From: CAYQAJ01 sp964415245
GTDB lineage: Bacteria > Planctomycetota > Planctomycetia > Pirellulales > Pirellulaceae
Length of the DNA: 29,767 nt
Assembly: GCA_964415245.1 (NCBI GenBank)
Contig: CAYQAJ010000031.1
Span: 1-29,767 of the forward strand
Direction: 5' to 3'
Both the position numbers and the translations under genes were made by a program. Numbering within the stretch: position 1 is the stretch's first letter; the number at the start of each line of letters is the position of its first letter. Below the pieces are notes generated by a model. That model had not been told where the DNA came from, did no database searches, and was given only the letters and a program-made list of their open reading frames with translations. This document shows, in pieces, positions 1 to 8,116 of the stretch.

Positions 1-303
1 GGCGATGCGGGCGGCCACCTCGGGGCGCCGCACGACCAGCAGCACGTCGTGTCCCACCACGTCGGGCATCATCTCAGGGTTGATTGACAAGGGGCGGCGA
101 TTGACTCCGTGGTAGCTGGCCGCCTGCACCAGGCCGACTTTGAGCGGCATGTCGAGCAGGCGGATCAGATCGGCCAAAAGCACGAGGCTGCCGGTCATCA
201 CACCCACCACGGTCAAGGGCTTCTGCTCATACCACGCGCGCACCTGTCCCGCCAGGCGCTCGACGCCCACGCGAATCTGCTCCTGGGTAAGAACGACTTT
301 CAC
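1..303 (-). CDS. hpt: Hypoxanthine phosphoribosyltransferase-like, 3' end missing
   Basis: Purine-salvage phosphoribosyltransferase, joining hypoxanthine or guanine to PRPP in the cytoplasm. The 101 visible codons start at GTG 303, preceded by GAGG about 11 bases upstream, and read KVVLTQEQI, then VVGVMTGSLVLLADLIRLLD (the conserved strand and helix near the N-terminus of the family), then KVGLVQAASYHG and MMPDVVGHDVLLVV. In the family the last segment leads straight into the PRPP loop (DDI-DTG type). Here the final codons instead read VRRPEVAARIA, so the PRPP loop is not where it should be. The gene runs off the window. Family assignment rests on the N-terminal half; the odd end may be a contig-edge artefact. 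Divergent from the hydrolase at 723. Confidence 0.62.
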   Translation of the reverse strand, partial: MKVVLTQEQIRVGVERLAGQVRAWYEQKPLTVVGVMTGSLVLLADLIRLLDMPLKVGLVQAASYHGVNRRPLSINPEMMPDVVGHDVLLVVRRPEVAARIA

Positions 304-353
304 GGATTGTTTTGCCTCGATGCCTCGTTCGGCGCGGCTTAACGTTCGGCGCG

Positions 354-460
354 GGTCTCCCGACCCCGCTGATGCTGCGACCGGAGGTCTCCCCGCTTGA
401 GTGTAGTGTCTCGCCCGATTTGAGACCTTCGGTCGATCACTGTGGCTCGGTCGGGAGACC
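354..460. repeat. Inverted repeat with 12-bp perfect arms
   Basis: GGTCTCCCGACC at 354-365 is the exact reverse complement of GGTCGGGAGACC at 449-460. The arms enclose 83 bases. It may be a small mobile repeat or a paired regulatory structure between the divergent genes. Confidence 0.6.
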
Positions 461-477
461 GGCCACAACGGGTCGTA

Positions 478-500
478 GGTCCCGCTTGCCGAGCGGGACC
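478..500. repeat. GC-rich hairpin repeat (GGTCCCGCT arms)
   Basis: The arms GGTCCCGCT (478-486) and AGCGGGACC (492-500) pair perfectly over 9 bp around a 5-base loop. A near-identical hairpin follows at 532. Palindromes of this type are REP-like elements. Confidence 0.7.
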
Positions 501-531
501 TTTTCTGCGATGCGCCCGATCCATCTCATGA

Positions 532-554
532 GGTCCCGCCCGGCAGGCGGGACC
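532..554. repeat. GC-rich hairpin repeat, second copy (GGTCCCGCC arms)
   Basis: The arms GGTCCCGCC (532-540) and GGCGGGACC (546-554) pair over 9 bp around the loop CGGCA. Compared with the copy at 478 the last arm base changes on both sides, so pairing is kept. Confidence 0.7.
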
Positions 555-722
555 TACTCGTATCGACCGTTCTACGCAGCCGCGAAAGTTGACGCAAGCG
601 TGCCGCAAAGCGCCGATGGCCGTTTGCATGAAAAGCACTTGGCGGATAGAACGAACTGGTCATGTGATCAGAGTGGTCGCGTGTTGCGTTGCGAGTGGTT
701 TCCGTATCCGGAGCAGACCGCA

Positions 723-1475
723 GTGAATCAGCCGACGGGCCAGTGGAGCCAGGTGCAAGTCGCCGGCTACGCCTGCGACATCTACGAGCCGCCGCGCCGC
801 AATGAGCACGGCTTCGTGGCCATGTACCTGCACGGCGTGCACCTGGGGCGGCTCGACGACAAGCCGGCGTTCGTCTCCCAGCTCGACCGCCACGGACTGC
901 CCTTGATCGCCCCGCGAACGGGGCGAAGCTGGTGGACCGACCGCGTCTGCGAGGAGTTCGATCCGCGGCTCACGGCCGAGCGGCACATTCTCGACAACGT
1001 GCTCCCCTACATCCGCGAGCGGTGGCAAGCCGAACCGCCGCGCATCGGCCTGTTCGGCACGAGTATGGGGGGCCAGGGTGCGTTGCGGTTTGCCTACAAG
1101 CACCCGAGGATCTTCCCGGTCGTGGCCGCCATTTCGCCGGCCATTGACTACCACACGCGCATGGCCGAGGGGGACGAGACGCTGCCCAAGATGTACCCCG
1201 ACGCCGAATCGGCCCGGCAGGACACCGCCACGCTGCACGTACACCCGCTCAACTGGCCGCCGCACCAGTTCTTCTGCTGCGACCCGGCCGACGTCCGTTG
1301 GATGGAAAGCGCCGAGCGGCTGCGGATGAAGCTATCGGCCCTCGGGGTCCCGCACGAATGCGACCTGGAAACAACCGGCGGCGGCCACGGCTTCGACTAC
1401 TACAACCGCATGGCCGAGCGAGTGATTGGCTTTGTGGCCGAGCGGCTCGATCGGGAGCGCCGGCGGGTTGTGTAG
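723..1475 (+). CDS. Alpha/beta-hydrolase (esterase-like)
   Basis: A 250-residue hydrolase with the serine-hydrolase fold, probably a cytoplasmic carboxylesterase of unknown substrate. Seen in the sequence: an HG oxyanion segment (LHGVH, residues 36-40), the nucleophile elbow GTSMGG with Ser114, a candidate acid Asp187 in FFCCDPADVRW, and the histidine in GGGHGF (His222), in the right order and spacing. No signal peptide. The frame is open much further upstream, but that part lies over inverted repeats. I chose GTG 723 because GGAG lies 9 bases before it and the protein then begins just ahead of the first strand; GTG 681 is an alternative. The next gene on the same strand starts 148 bases later and is probably separate. 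Confidence 0.8.
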   Translation: MNQPTGQWSQVQVAGYACDIYEPPRRNEHGFVAMYLHGVHLGRLDDKPAFVSQLDRHGLPLIAPRTGRSWWTDRVCEEFDPRLTAERHILDNVLPYIRERWQAEPPRIGLFGTSMGGQGALRFAYKHPRIFPVVAAISPAIDYHTRMAEGDETLPKMYPDAESARQDTATLHVHPLNWPPHQFFCCDPADVRWMESAERLRMKLSALGVPHECDLETTGGGHGFDYYNRMAERVIGFVAERLDRERRRVV

Positions 1476-1623
1476 GAAACGGCCGGGTTGCACCTTCCTT
1501 CGGCTTTCAGCGGCGCGCAGGGCCGCATGCTAAGATAGCGTAGCGTCGTGGATCACCATCACGACTGGCGGCGCCGCGCGCCGGTGGTCGGTGTCACACA
1601 GCGCGATTCCTTGCGAGGTGCGC

Positions 1624-2475
1624 ATGTGCCGCTTCGTGCTCTACATGGGTCCGCCGATCACGCTCGATCTGCTCATCACCCGGCCTACCTACTCGATCAT
1701 CCACCAAAGCTATCGCAGCCGCATGCGCGAGGAGCCGCTTAACGGCGACGGCTTCGGCGTGGCGTGGTACGTGCCGGAAATCTCGCCTGAGCCGGCCGTC
1801 TTCCGTTCGATCCAGCCGGCGTGGAACAACACCAACCTGGGCGACCTGGCCCGACTGACGCGCAGCCCGGTGATTCTGGCGCACGTGCGAGCCGCCACGA
1901 AAGGGCTGAGCGTGTCGGAGTCGAACTGCCACCCCTTTATCGCGGGACCGCTGGCGTTCATGCACAATGGATCGGTGGCCGGCTTCACGGGATTGAAGCG
2001 GGCGATCCAGCAACGGCTGAGCGACGAGTCGTTCTCGGGCATCCGCGGCACGACCGACTCGGAGCACGTTTTCGCGCTATTCCAGGACCACTACGCCCGC
2101 GTCGACGGCAGCGACCCGGTCGGGCGGCTGGCCAGTGCGTTGGCGGCGACCATCCTGGAGGTCGACGAGCTGGCGCGGGAGGCAGACCCGGCCCGCCACT
2201 CCTACCTGAACCTGGCGGTGAGCGACGGCCGCTGCGCGGTGGTTTCGCGATTCGCCACGGGTGAAGAAACCGCCCCGACGCTTTTCGTTCATGAAGGGAA
2301 GGAGTACACGTGCCAGGACGGCCAGTGCCTGATGATCGACTCTCCGGCGCAGCACCATACGGTGATCGTGGCTTCTGAACCGCTGACCGACGAACCGGCC
2401 TGGAAGGCCGTGCCCGAAGAGAACATGGCCGTGATCCGCCCCGACTTGTCGGTGAGCTTCACGGCGATATGTTAA
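1624..2475 (+). CDS. Class II glutamine amidotransferase, EgtC/YafJ-like
   Basis: A 283-residue protein of the Ntn-type glutamine amidotransferase family, which frees ammonia from glutamine or gamma-glutamyl compounds. The start at ATG 1624 is fixed by the mechanism: it puts the catalytic cysteine at residue 2 (MCRFVLYMG), exposed once Met is removed. GAGGT lies just upstream. Other family marks are NGDGFGVAWY (residues 39-48), HVRAAT, CHPF, MHNGS and TTDSEHVF. It lacks any synthase or transferase domain, so it is a stand-alone amidohydrolase like EgtC (ergothioneine) or YafJ. No ergothioneine genes are nearby, so the substrate is unknown. It converges on the LptC/OstA-like gene. Confidence 0.85.
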   Translation: MCRFVLYMGPPITLDLLITRPTYSIIHQSYRSRMREEPLNGDGFGVAWYVPEISPEPAVFRSIQPAWNNTNLGDLARLTRSPVILAHVRAATKGLSVSESNCHPFIAGPLAFMHNGSVAGFTGLKRAIQQRLSDESFSGIRGTTDSEHVFALFQDHYARVDGSDPVGRLASALAATILEVDELAREADPARHSYLNLAVSDGRCAVVSRFATGEETAPTLFVHEGKEYTCQDGQCLMIDSPAQHHTVIVASEPLTDEPAWKAVPEENMAVIRPDLSVSFTAIC

Positions 2476-2480
2476 TGCCG

Positions 2481-2543
2481 CGTGGGGCAGACCCTCCTCT
2501 CCGTGGGGCAGACATTCTTGTCCGTGGGGCAGAAATTCTTGTC
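2481..2543. repeat. Three tandem 21-bp units (CGTGGGGCAGA)
   Basis: CGTGGGGCAG recurs at 2481, 2502 and 2523, an exact period of 21. The second and third units are almost identical (attcttgtc tails). Because 21 is a multiple of three, one reading frame yields a repeated seven-residue GQTFLSV pattern, which makes a spurious peptide here. Confidence 0.8.
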
Positions 2544-2585
2544 TGCCAAATGCCCACTTCGGCGAAACGAAGGAAAAGACGCAAA

Positions 2586-2605
2586 GGCAGGCTGGAAAGC
2601 CTGCC
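2586..2605. repeat. Hairpin between convergent genes
   Basis: GGCAGGCT (2586-2593) and AGCCTGCC (2598-2605) pair over 8 bp around GGAA. It sits between two convergent genes and could help end transcription, but no T-run follows on either strand, so it is more likely a REP-type repeat. Confidence 0.55.
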
Positions 2606-2624
2606 CCACGGCGAAGACCATCGA

Positions 2625-5600
2625 CTACCGTCTCGGTAGCAGCGATGAGGGGCTCGACTGGGTCACGTCCAACAGCCGGGCGTCTTCGAGCTCGACGCCA
2701 TTTTCGCGGCGCCAATAGAGAATCTTGCGGGCGGCGGTATGCGAGGATCCGCCCGAGGCGGGGTAGCGCCACAATTCGGCGTCTGATCGGCCTCCCCCTT
2801 CCAGTATCAGAAGCTGCTTGTCCGAGGCGTACGAAATGCGCTCGGCGCGTGCCAGGAAGGTATTGCCCTCGACTACGGTGTTTCCCGTGGCTTGCAGCTC
2901 GACGGCGCGGTTGTCGTTGTCGGCGAACAGCCCCATCTGCGCCACGGACAGTCGGTCGCACGAGAATTGAACGCCGCGATTGCCCAGGTGCTTCACGTCG
3001 TCGAGCGCCAGCCAGTCGTCCCACGCGTCGACTGGGCCGTACACGCCCTTCACCTGTTCGACGAACTCCATTTCGCGAACGTGGATATTGCCTACGATCG
3101 CTTGCTGGAATTGCACGTAGAGATAGGTCAAGTCGTCGGACTGCTTTTCCGTGGGCTGCGTGGGGCGCGATTGGGATGTGGCATCGAGCGGATCGCCCGA
3201 TCCCACGCGGACGCTGCTCACCCATCCGCGGCCGTCGGCGTGCAGCCGGCCCGTGTGCTGATCGATGGTCAGGCTGGCGGCACTCATGCGGTCGAACGAC
3301 TTGCGCACGGGTCCCTCGTAGGTCGCGCTTTCCATGAGCACGTTGCCGCGAAAGGCGACCTGCCGCAGCTCCACCTGGCCGGCGTCGGGAGGCTGATTGA
3401 AATCGACCATGCGGCTGAGCGTGGCGTCGAGCACGTCGCCTCGCGCCGTCTGGTTCGGGCCTGCCACAATCACGTCGCGCTCGAAGTGGATCGTCCGGCC
3501 GTCGAACTCCATCCATCCCTTCCAGGTGACTTCGGCGCGCTGGGGTTCGGCGGGCGAAACCGCAAGCGGGTCGCGACGTAACGGGGTAGTTCCGGCCGTT
3601 CGCACGTCGCGCGGATCGGTCGGCCGCTCACTGCTCGGTACGGCAAGCCCTCCGACGCCGGCGCCGGCCAACTGGCCCTTGACCGGCAACGTCATCGTTC
3701 CGGCCCCATCGACCCACAGGCGGTTGTCGCCGCGGCGGAGCCAGACGTTGGAAGCGTCGAGGGTCAGGCCGCGCGCTTCGACGTGCGCCGGCCGCCCGAC
3801 AACCGTAATGGTGGCCGAGTCGCTATTGGCGTCGCGCGCTTGCAGGGCGTCGCCGGTGATTCGCAGTTGCTCGTCGGGTTGGGCGGCGTGCGACTCAACC
3901 AACAGCACGTTGCCGTCGACGGAGATGTCCTGCACGGTCGTCTCGTCGCCGCGACTCAGGAGCAGCACGCGAATGAGCTGCCCGGTAACGTCGAACTTGC
4001 CACCGAGCGGGTTGCTGGCGCCTTGCGGTGCCGTGCTGCTCGCGCCGGCGCCGGTTCGATCCGAAGGCCCGCTCCGCTGGTTCGCCGTTCCCGCGCCTGC
4101 GGCTGATTCATCGCCGCCCGCCGCATCAGAGGTAAGGCGGCGGAACCACGCTTCGAGCCGCTCGGTCGATCCGCTGATCTGCGGTGCGTTGATTCGCACG
4201 CGGCCCTTGGCCAGCATGCGGTCGGGAACGAGAGAACCGCCCAGCGGCATTTCCGCCGCGGCCGGGCTCGCCGTGGCGTCGGACGTGGAAGCCAGCCAGA
4301 CGTGAATCTCGTCGGCCGTGAACCCGCCCACGTCCTGGAACTCCAAGCTCGCCATGATGTCGCCCGGGCCAGCAGCGGCCTGGGTGCGCGAGTCCTGCCA
4401 CGACACGAAGGAAACGCCTCCTTCGGAGTGCTGACCGGTCGCGGATTCTCGACGCAACCCGGCCACAGCCCCGGCCTGGCCGCGCGAGCCGTACAGGCTG
4501 ATCCGCGACTCGTCGACATCGTGCTCGAAGTACACGCCGCGGGCGATTCCCCCGCGCGACGCGGCACGCAGCACCACGGGATAACCGGTCGCCACGATCT
4601 TTTTGATGGCAAGCGAGTCGCCGACCGAACTGCCTGGGGGAGCGGGCGCGACCGAGTCGGCAGTCGATTGGCCGGCCGGCGTTTGCACGACGGATGCAGC
4701 GTTGTGCTCATTCTTGCCGCGGCGTTCAAAGTGCACTTCCAGCATTGCACAATTGAGCTGGTCGCCGGGTCCGTCGGGGTTGAGGTGAACGACGTCGACC
4801 GAGTCCTCGAACGTGGCCACGTTAGTTTCGAAATTGAAGCGAAAGGGACCCTGGCACGTGATCTCGATCGGGGGCGGTGGGCCGGATGGCGCCGCTGCGG
4901 ATTCGGGCCCGCCGCGTCGCGCTGGTTGTGGACGAACGTGCACTTTGTCGACGTGCACCAGCTCCAGTAGCCGGGCACCTTCGATCGCCAAACCGCCCTG
5001 CCGGTCGCGCGCGGGCGCCTTGACCAACTCGATCGACAGATCGCGCCCGCTGCCGTAGCTGGCGCCCATGCGGAACTGCACATCGTGCGGCGAGACGATG
5101 CGCTCGGAATCGATCTGCACGTTGCGGGTGTGGATTTCCAGGTCGTCGCCAGCGCCGGGCTTGCTTTCGGGGCTGTGAATGCGAATCGTGCCCCGCACGA
5201 CGACGCCGACGAGCTTGCCCATCCCGGCCTGGCCCAGCTCCACGGGTCCGTCGAATTTCAACTCCGCGCCGTCGGGCGCTTGCAAGATGATGGGTCGGCG
5301 GCCGGCCGTCCGTTTCGACGGGTCAATTGGGCCGCCGGCCGCCGCGTCGCCCTCCTCTGGCCTGAAGTACACAGCCGAGAGCGGCGACACCTTGAGGCGA
5401 TCGTCCGCAAGTCGTTCGTACTCGTGGAACAACAGCCAGCCGCTCGACGTTTCGAGCACCTTGGGGCGGTCGAGCTCCCAGGCGTCGGGCGGAAACCACT
5501 GCGCGAGGAACTCTTGTTGTTCGCGTCGGCTTCGTGAGATCCCGCTCCCCGACCCGCCGCTTCCCGACTCCTGCCGGACGCTGGTACGCGGCTCGATCAA

Positions 5601-5684
5601 CGGCACGACCACTATCGCGTACGCGAAGTAGCCGGTCAAAGCGACCGCCAGGCCAACGGTAGTGCGAACGACGTGAAGGGTCAT
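2625..5684 (-). CDS. Giant LptC/OstA-like LPS-transport protein
   Basis: A 1019-residue protein anchored by one N-terminal helix (about residues 6-28) with the rest predicted in the periplasm. LptC and LptA together form the bridge that carries lipopolysaccharide to the outer membrane; each is under 200 residues in E. coli. Here I see several stretches that look like OstA/LptA strand repeats: about 130-320 (ILQAPDGAELKFDGPV, FRFNFETNVATFEDSVDVVH), 560-670 (DISVDGNVLLV, LRITGDALQARD, WVDGAGTMTL), 720-800 (MEFDGRTIHFERDVIVAG) and 905-975 (VELQATGNTVVEG, ARAERISY). Linkers rich in A, S, G and P separate them. The start ATG 5684 overlaps the kdsC stop by four bases (ATGA), implying coupled translation. 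A longer open frame upstream only shadows kdsC. Gene order kdsD-kdsC-this gene mirrors kdsD-kdsC-lptC. The family call is inference from context and repeat pattern. Confidence 0.7.
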   Translation of the reverse strand: MTLHVVRTTVGLAVALTGYFAYAIVVVPLIEPRTSVRQESGSGGSGSGISRSRREQQEFLAQWFPPDAWELDRPKVLETSSGWLLFHEYERLADDRLKVSPLSAVYFRPEEGDAAAGGPIDPSKRTAGRRPIILQAPDGAELKFDGPVELGQAGMGKLVGVVVRGTIRIHSPESKPGAGDDLEIHTRNVQIDSERIVSPHDVQFRMGASYGSGRDLSIELVKAPARDRQGGLAIEGARLLELVHVDKVHVRPQPARRGGPESAAAPSGPPPPIEITCQGPFRFNFETNVATFEDSVDVVHLNPDGPGDQLNCAMLEVHFERRGKNEHNAASVVQTPAGQSTADSVAPAPPGSSVGDSLAIKKIVATGYPVVLRAASRGGIARGVYFEHDVDESRISLYGSRGQAGAVAGLRRESATGQHSEGGVSFVSWQDSRTQAAAGPGDIMASLEFQDVGGFTADEIHVWLASTSDATASPAAAEMPLGGSLVPDRMLAKGRVRINAPQISGSTERLEAWFRRLTSDAAGGDESAAGAGTANQRSGPSDRTGAGASSTAPQGASNPLGGKFDVTGQLIRVLLLSRGDETTVQDISVDGNVLLVESHAAQPDEQLRITGDALQARDANSDSATITVVGRPAHVEARGLTLDASNVWLRRGDNRLWVDGAGTMTLPVKGQLAGAGVGGLAVPSSERPTDPRDVRTAGTTPLRRDPLAVSPAEPQRAEVTWKGWMEFDGRTIHFERDVIVAGPNQTARGDVLDATLSRMVDFNQPPDAGQVELRQVAFRGNVLMESATYEGPVRKSFDRMSAASLTIDQHTGRLHADGRGWVSSVRVGSGDPLDATSQSRPTQPTEKQSDDLTYLYVQFQQAIVGNIHVREMEFVEQVKGVYGPVDAWDDWLALDDVKHLGNRGVQFSCDRLSVAQMGLFADNDNRAVELQATGNTVVEGNTFLARAERISYASDKQLLILEGGGRSDAELWRYPASGGSSHTAARKILYWRRENGVELEDARLLDVTQSSPSSLLPRR

Positions 5685-6205
5685 GGCGTAGTGTACTTGC
5701 GCACCAGCTCGTCCCAGCGTTTTTTCGATTTCAGAATCAACTCGATCAGTTCGCGCACCGCGCCGGCGCCGCCGGGGAGTTTGGTAACGTAGTCGGCCGC
5801 GCCGCGGACCTCGGACACGGCGTCGGCCACCGCCACTTTGGCGCCCACGTAGCGCAGCACCGGCAGGTCGGTCAGGTCGTCGCCGATGTAGCACACCTGC
5901 GCGGGCTCCAGGCCCAAGTCTTCGACGGCGGCCCGCGCCGCGGGCAGCTTGTCCTCAAACCCCTGCCGCACGATGTCGACACCCATCTCGGCCGCGCGCA
6001 TCTTGACGATGTGCGACGTACGGGCCGTGATGATGCCGAACTTGTAGCCGGCCCGCTGCCACAGCCGCACGCCCAGGCCGTCGCGGACGTGAAACTTCTT
6101 GGTCTCGATTCCCTGGTTGTCGAAGACGATGCCGCCGTCGGTGAGAACGCCGTCGACATCGGCCAGGATCAGCTCCACGTCGCGTCCGAAGTCGTCTGTT
6201 TTCAT
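5681..6205 (-). CDS. kdsC: 3-deoxy-D-manno-octulosonate-8-phosphate phosphatase (KdsC)
   Basis: A HAD-family phosphatase of 174 residues, the usual size for cap-less, tetrameric KdsC. It removes phosphate from KDO 8-phosphate to give KDO, the sugar that links lipid A to the LPS core. Motif I is ADVDGVLTDGG, with nucleophile Asp16 and acid Asp18; motif II is the Thr in GIITART; Lys86 lies in QGFEDKLPA; motif III is GDDLTDLPV (Asp109, Asp110, Asp113). The family-typical FHVRDGLGVRLW segment is also present. It lies 139 bases after kdsD and overlaps the start of the LptC/OstA-like gene by four bases, so the three form an envelope operon. Confident call. Confidence 0.95.
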   Translation of the reverse strand: MKTDDFGRDVELILADVDGVLTDGGIVFDNQGIETKKFHVRDGLGVRLWQRAGYKFGIITARTSHIVKMRAAEMGVDIVRQGFEDKLPAARAAVEDLGLEPAQVCYIGDDLTDLPVLRYVGAKVAVADAVSEVRGAADYVTKLPGGAGAVRELIELILKSKKRWDELVRKYTTP

Positions 6206-6344
6206 TTGTGCGGGCCCCCCATAAGTGGAGCAAATGGTGCGCCCAATTAATCTCGGGTGCGTCGGATGCCGGATTGATCGACGCTTACCACCGAGCGAGC
6301 GATTCGGCCGCCGAGTACAAACTACAAAGTGAGTGGGTTGAGTA

Positions 6345-7424
6345 TTACGCCGCCGTGGACTTTGACGATTGTGCGGACCCGCCGGCCGCCTCGTCTCCCT
6401 GCCCGGCTGCTTCTTCGCGCGGCAGCAATGCCACCACGTCGGTGATGTCGATCAGCCCCAGCGGGCGCAGCGCGGCGTCGACCACCGGCAGCTCGCTAAT
6501 TTTGCGCGATGAAATCAGCTCCACCGCTTCGCGCAATAGCGAGCCCGATGGCACGGTCGTCGGCCGATGCGTCATCACGTCGGCGATCGGGCGATCGAGC
6601 TCGCCGTCGCGACCGCTCTCCAACAGCCGCGCCAGATCGCTGTCGGTGAACAGTCCCGCGAGCTTGCCCGCGCGGTCGGTAAGCAAGATCGCGCCGCTGC
6701 GGCGTCCGGGACGACCGGCCGCGACGAAAACCTGCCGCACGGTGATCTCCTGCTGGGCCACGCGACACACCGACAAAGGACGCATCACGTCTTCGACCCG
6801 GGCCAGCTTGCGCCCCAGGGCACCTGCCGGGTGCAGCCGAGCAAAGTCCCCAGCCGAGAACTGACGCATGCGGCTGACCACGAGCGCCAGCGCGTCGCCC
6901 AGGGCCATCATGGCCGTGGCGCTGGTGGTGGGAGCCAAATTGTGCGGGCAGGCTTCTTCCAGCGGGCCCAGATCGAGCACCACCGTGGCGGCGCGAGCCA
7001 GATCGCTCGCTGGGTTGCCCGTCACCGCCACCAGCGCCGCCGGCACTTCGCGCAGGAAGGAAAGAATCCGCACGATCTCTTCGCTCTGGCCGCTGAACGA
7101 AAGCGCCAGGACTACGTCGCGCGGGCCGATGCGCCCCAGGTCGCCGTGCACCGCTTCGGCCGGATGCAGAAAGTGGCTGGGCGTGCCGGTCGAGGCCAAC
7201 GTGGCGACCACCTTCTGCGCCACCAGCCCGGCCTTGCCCATGCCCGTGACGATGACACTTCCTTCGCAGTGCAGCAACAGTTCGATGGCGCGAGCGAGCG
7301 ACTCACGGTCCAATCGGTCGGCCAGCGCCAAGAGCGCCCGACCTTCGGCGCGCAAGACATCGCGCGCGATGCGAAGGTGCGTCGTAGCGGGAGACGGCGG
7401 CGCGCCGCCGGAAGATGCATTCAC
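6345..7424 (-). CDS. kdsD: D-arabinose 5-phosphate isomerase (KdsD/KpsF family)
   Basis: Converts ribulose 5-phosphate to arabinose 5-phosphate, the first committed step toward KDO. The layout is that of the family: an N-terminal SIS sugar-phosphate domain (about residues 45-175: GSVIVTGMGKAGLVAQK, STGTPSHFLHPAEAVHGDLG, SFSGQSEEI, HNLAPTTSATAMMALGDALA), then two CBS domains (about 215-335: VEDVMRPLSVCRV, DVMTHRPTTVPSGS, SELPVVDAALRPLGLIDITD). Start GTG 7424 is preceded by AAGGA at about 12 bases; GTG 7481 is possible but has no ribosome site and adds a basic, low-complexity lead. The C-terminal tail after the second CBS is short and rich in A, G and E. First gene of the kdsD-kdsC-LptC-like operon. 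Confidence 0.93.
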   Translation of the reverse strand: MNASSGGAPPSPATTHLRIARDVLRAEGRALLALADRLDRESLARAIELLLHCEGSVIVTGMGKAGLVAQKVVATLASTGTPSHFLHPAEAVHGDLGRIGPRDVVLALSFSGQSEEIVRILSFLREVPAALVAVTGNPASDLARAATVVLDLGPLEEACPHNLAPTTSATAMMALGDALALVVSRMRQFSAGDFARLHPAGALGRKLARVEDVMRPLSVCRVAQQEITVRQVFVAAGRPGRRSGAILLTDRAGKLAGLFTDSDLARLLESGRDGELDRPIADVMTHRPTTVPSGSLLREAVELISSRKISELPVVDAALRPLGLIDITDVVALLPREEAAGQGDEAAGGSAQSSKSTAA

Positions 7425-7510
7425 GGCTGTTCGTCGTCCTTGACGAAGTCGATTCCCCGCGAAGCGCGCTTTACCTGTCACGCGCCGCGCTGCGGAAACA
7501 CAACCAACAG

Positions 7511-7530
7511 CCCCGGCCGGAAGGCCGGGG
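7511..7530. repeat. Perfect GC hairpin with GGAA loop
   Basis: CCCCGGCC (7511-7518) pairs with GGCCGGGG (7523-7530) around GGAA. It lies downstream of the TM2 gene and upstream of kdsD (both minus), so it could reduce read-through, but no T-run follows. Confidence 0.6.
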
Positions 7531-7661
7531 TTGCGAGTGGCGCCTGGGATTCCTCAGTTAAGCTGGCGAATTCTAACGCCAGCCGCCGTTGGCGACAACG
7601 CGAAAGCAGCGGATGCTAGCAGCGCAACCTGCGTGCGTAACTCGGCGCAACCGCGGAGCCG

Positions 7662-7928
7662 CTACTTTTTCTGGAACACGAATTCCATCGACTCGGGCGT
7701 GCGCTGGTTGTACTTGGCGTCGAAGTCGGCGTCGCTCATCACCAGGAGCATGATGCCCTCGACAAGGCCCAGAATGCCGCCCACACCCACGCAGCACAGA
7801 ACCAGGCAGATGACGCCGGCCATTGTCGACCCGAGGTAGTAGTGGTGGACGCCAAACGCGCCAAGGAGAATCCCCAGTATGCCGGCGACGACCTTTGACT
7901 TGCCACGACCAGTACCAGCAGTTGCCAT
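7662..7928 (-). CDS. TM2-domain membrane protein
   Basis: A small 88-residue inner-membrane protein. After a short basic head (GRGKSK) come two helices, about residues 13-33 (VVAGILGILLGAFGVHHYYLG) and 37-62. The GAFGVHHYYLG turn, with Gly, His and Tyr before the second helix, is the signature of the TM2 family (Pfam PF05154). The last 25 residues are charged and likely face the cytoplasm. AAGGAG lies 8 bases before the ATG at 7928, so the start is secure. The molecular role of bacterial TM2 proteins is not known. It appears to be a single-gene unit. Confidence 0.88.
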   Translation of the reverse strand: MATAGTGRGKSKVVAGILGILLGAFGVHHYYLGSTMAGVICLVLCCVGVGGILGLVEGIMLLVMSDADFDAKYNQRTPESMEFVFQKK

Positions 7929-8116
7929 AGCGCGCTCCTTTATTGGCTATCGATCGAGGGGAGTGTCCCATTCCTCCCTGAACGTACGACGCAGTATATC
8001 AGCGGTGCCGCCTCAAAACTCCGCTCGCAGCGTCGGAATTCCTCAACAAGATAGACAATCTTGCCGCGAAGTCAACCGAGGGGACATGCCATTTCGCCGC
8101 AATTATCGCACCCAAA

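Larger units (their letters stand above)
304..722. other. Repeat-rich intergenic region
   Basis: This 419-base gap lies between two divergent genes and must hold both promoters. A long plus-strand open frame covers it, but its residues (rich in R, P and S) do not look like protein and it runs through three inverted repeats, so I regard it as non-coding. No clear -35/-10 pair was identified. Confidence 0.6.

Noticed and set aside
312..722. N-terminal extension of the hydrolase gene to position 312
   Set aside because: It runs over three palindromic repeats, is rich in R/P/S with no domain, and a good ribosome site is found at GTG 723.
2482..2718. Small plus-strand protein with repeated GQTFLSV
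   Set aside because: It is a translation of the 21-base tandem repeat and then runs antisense into the real gene at 2625; no independent coding evidence.
5685..5894. 70-residue upstream extension of the LptC/OstA-like gene
   Set aside because: It lies in another frame of kdsC, is arginine-rich, and ATG 5684 overlaps the kdsC stop in the usual ATGA way.
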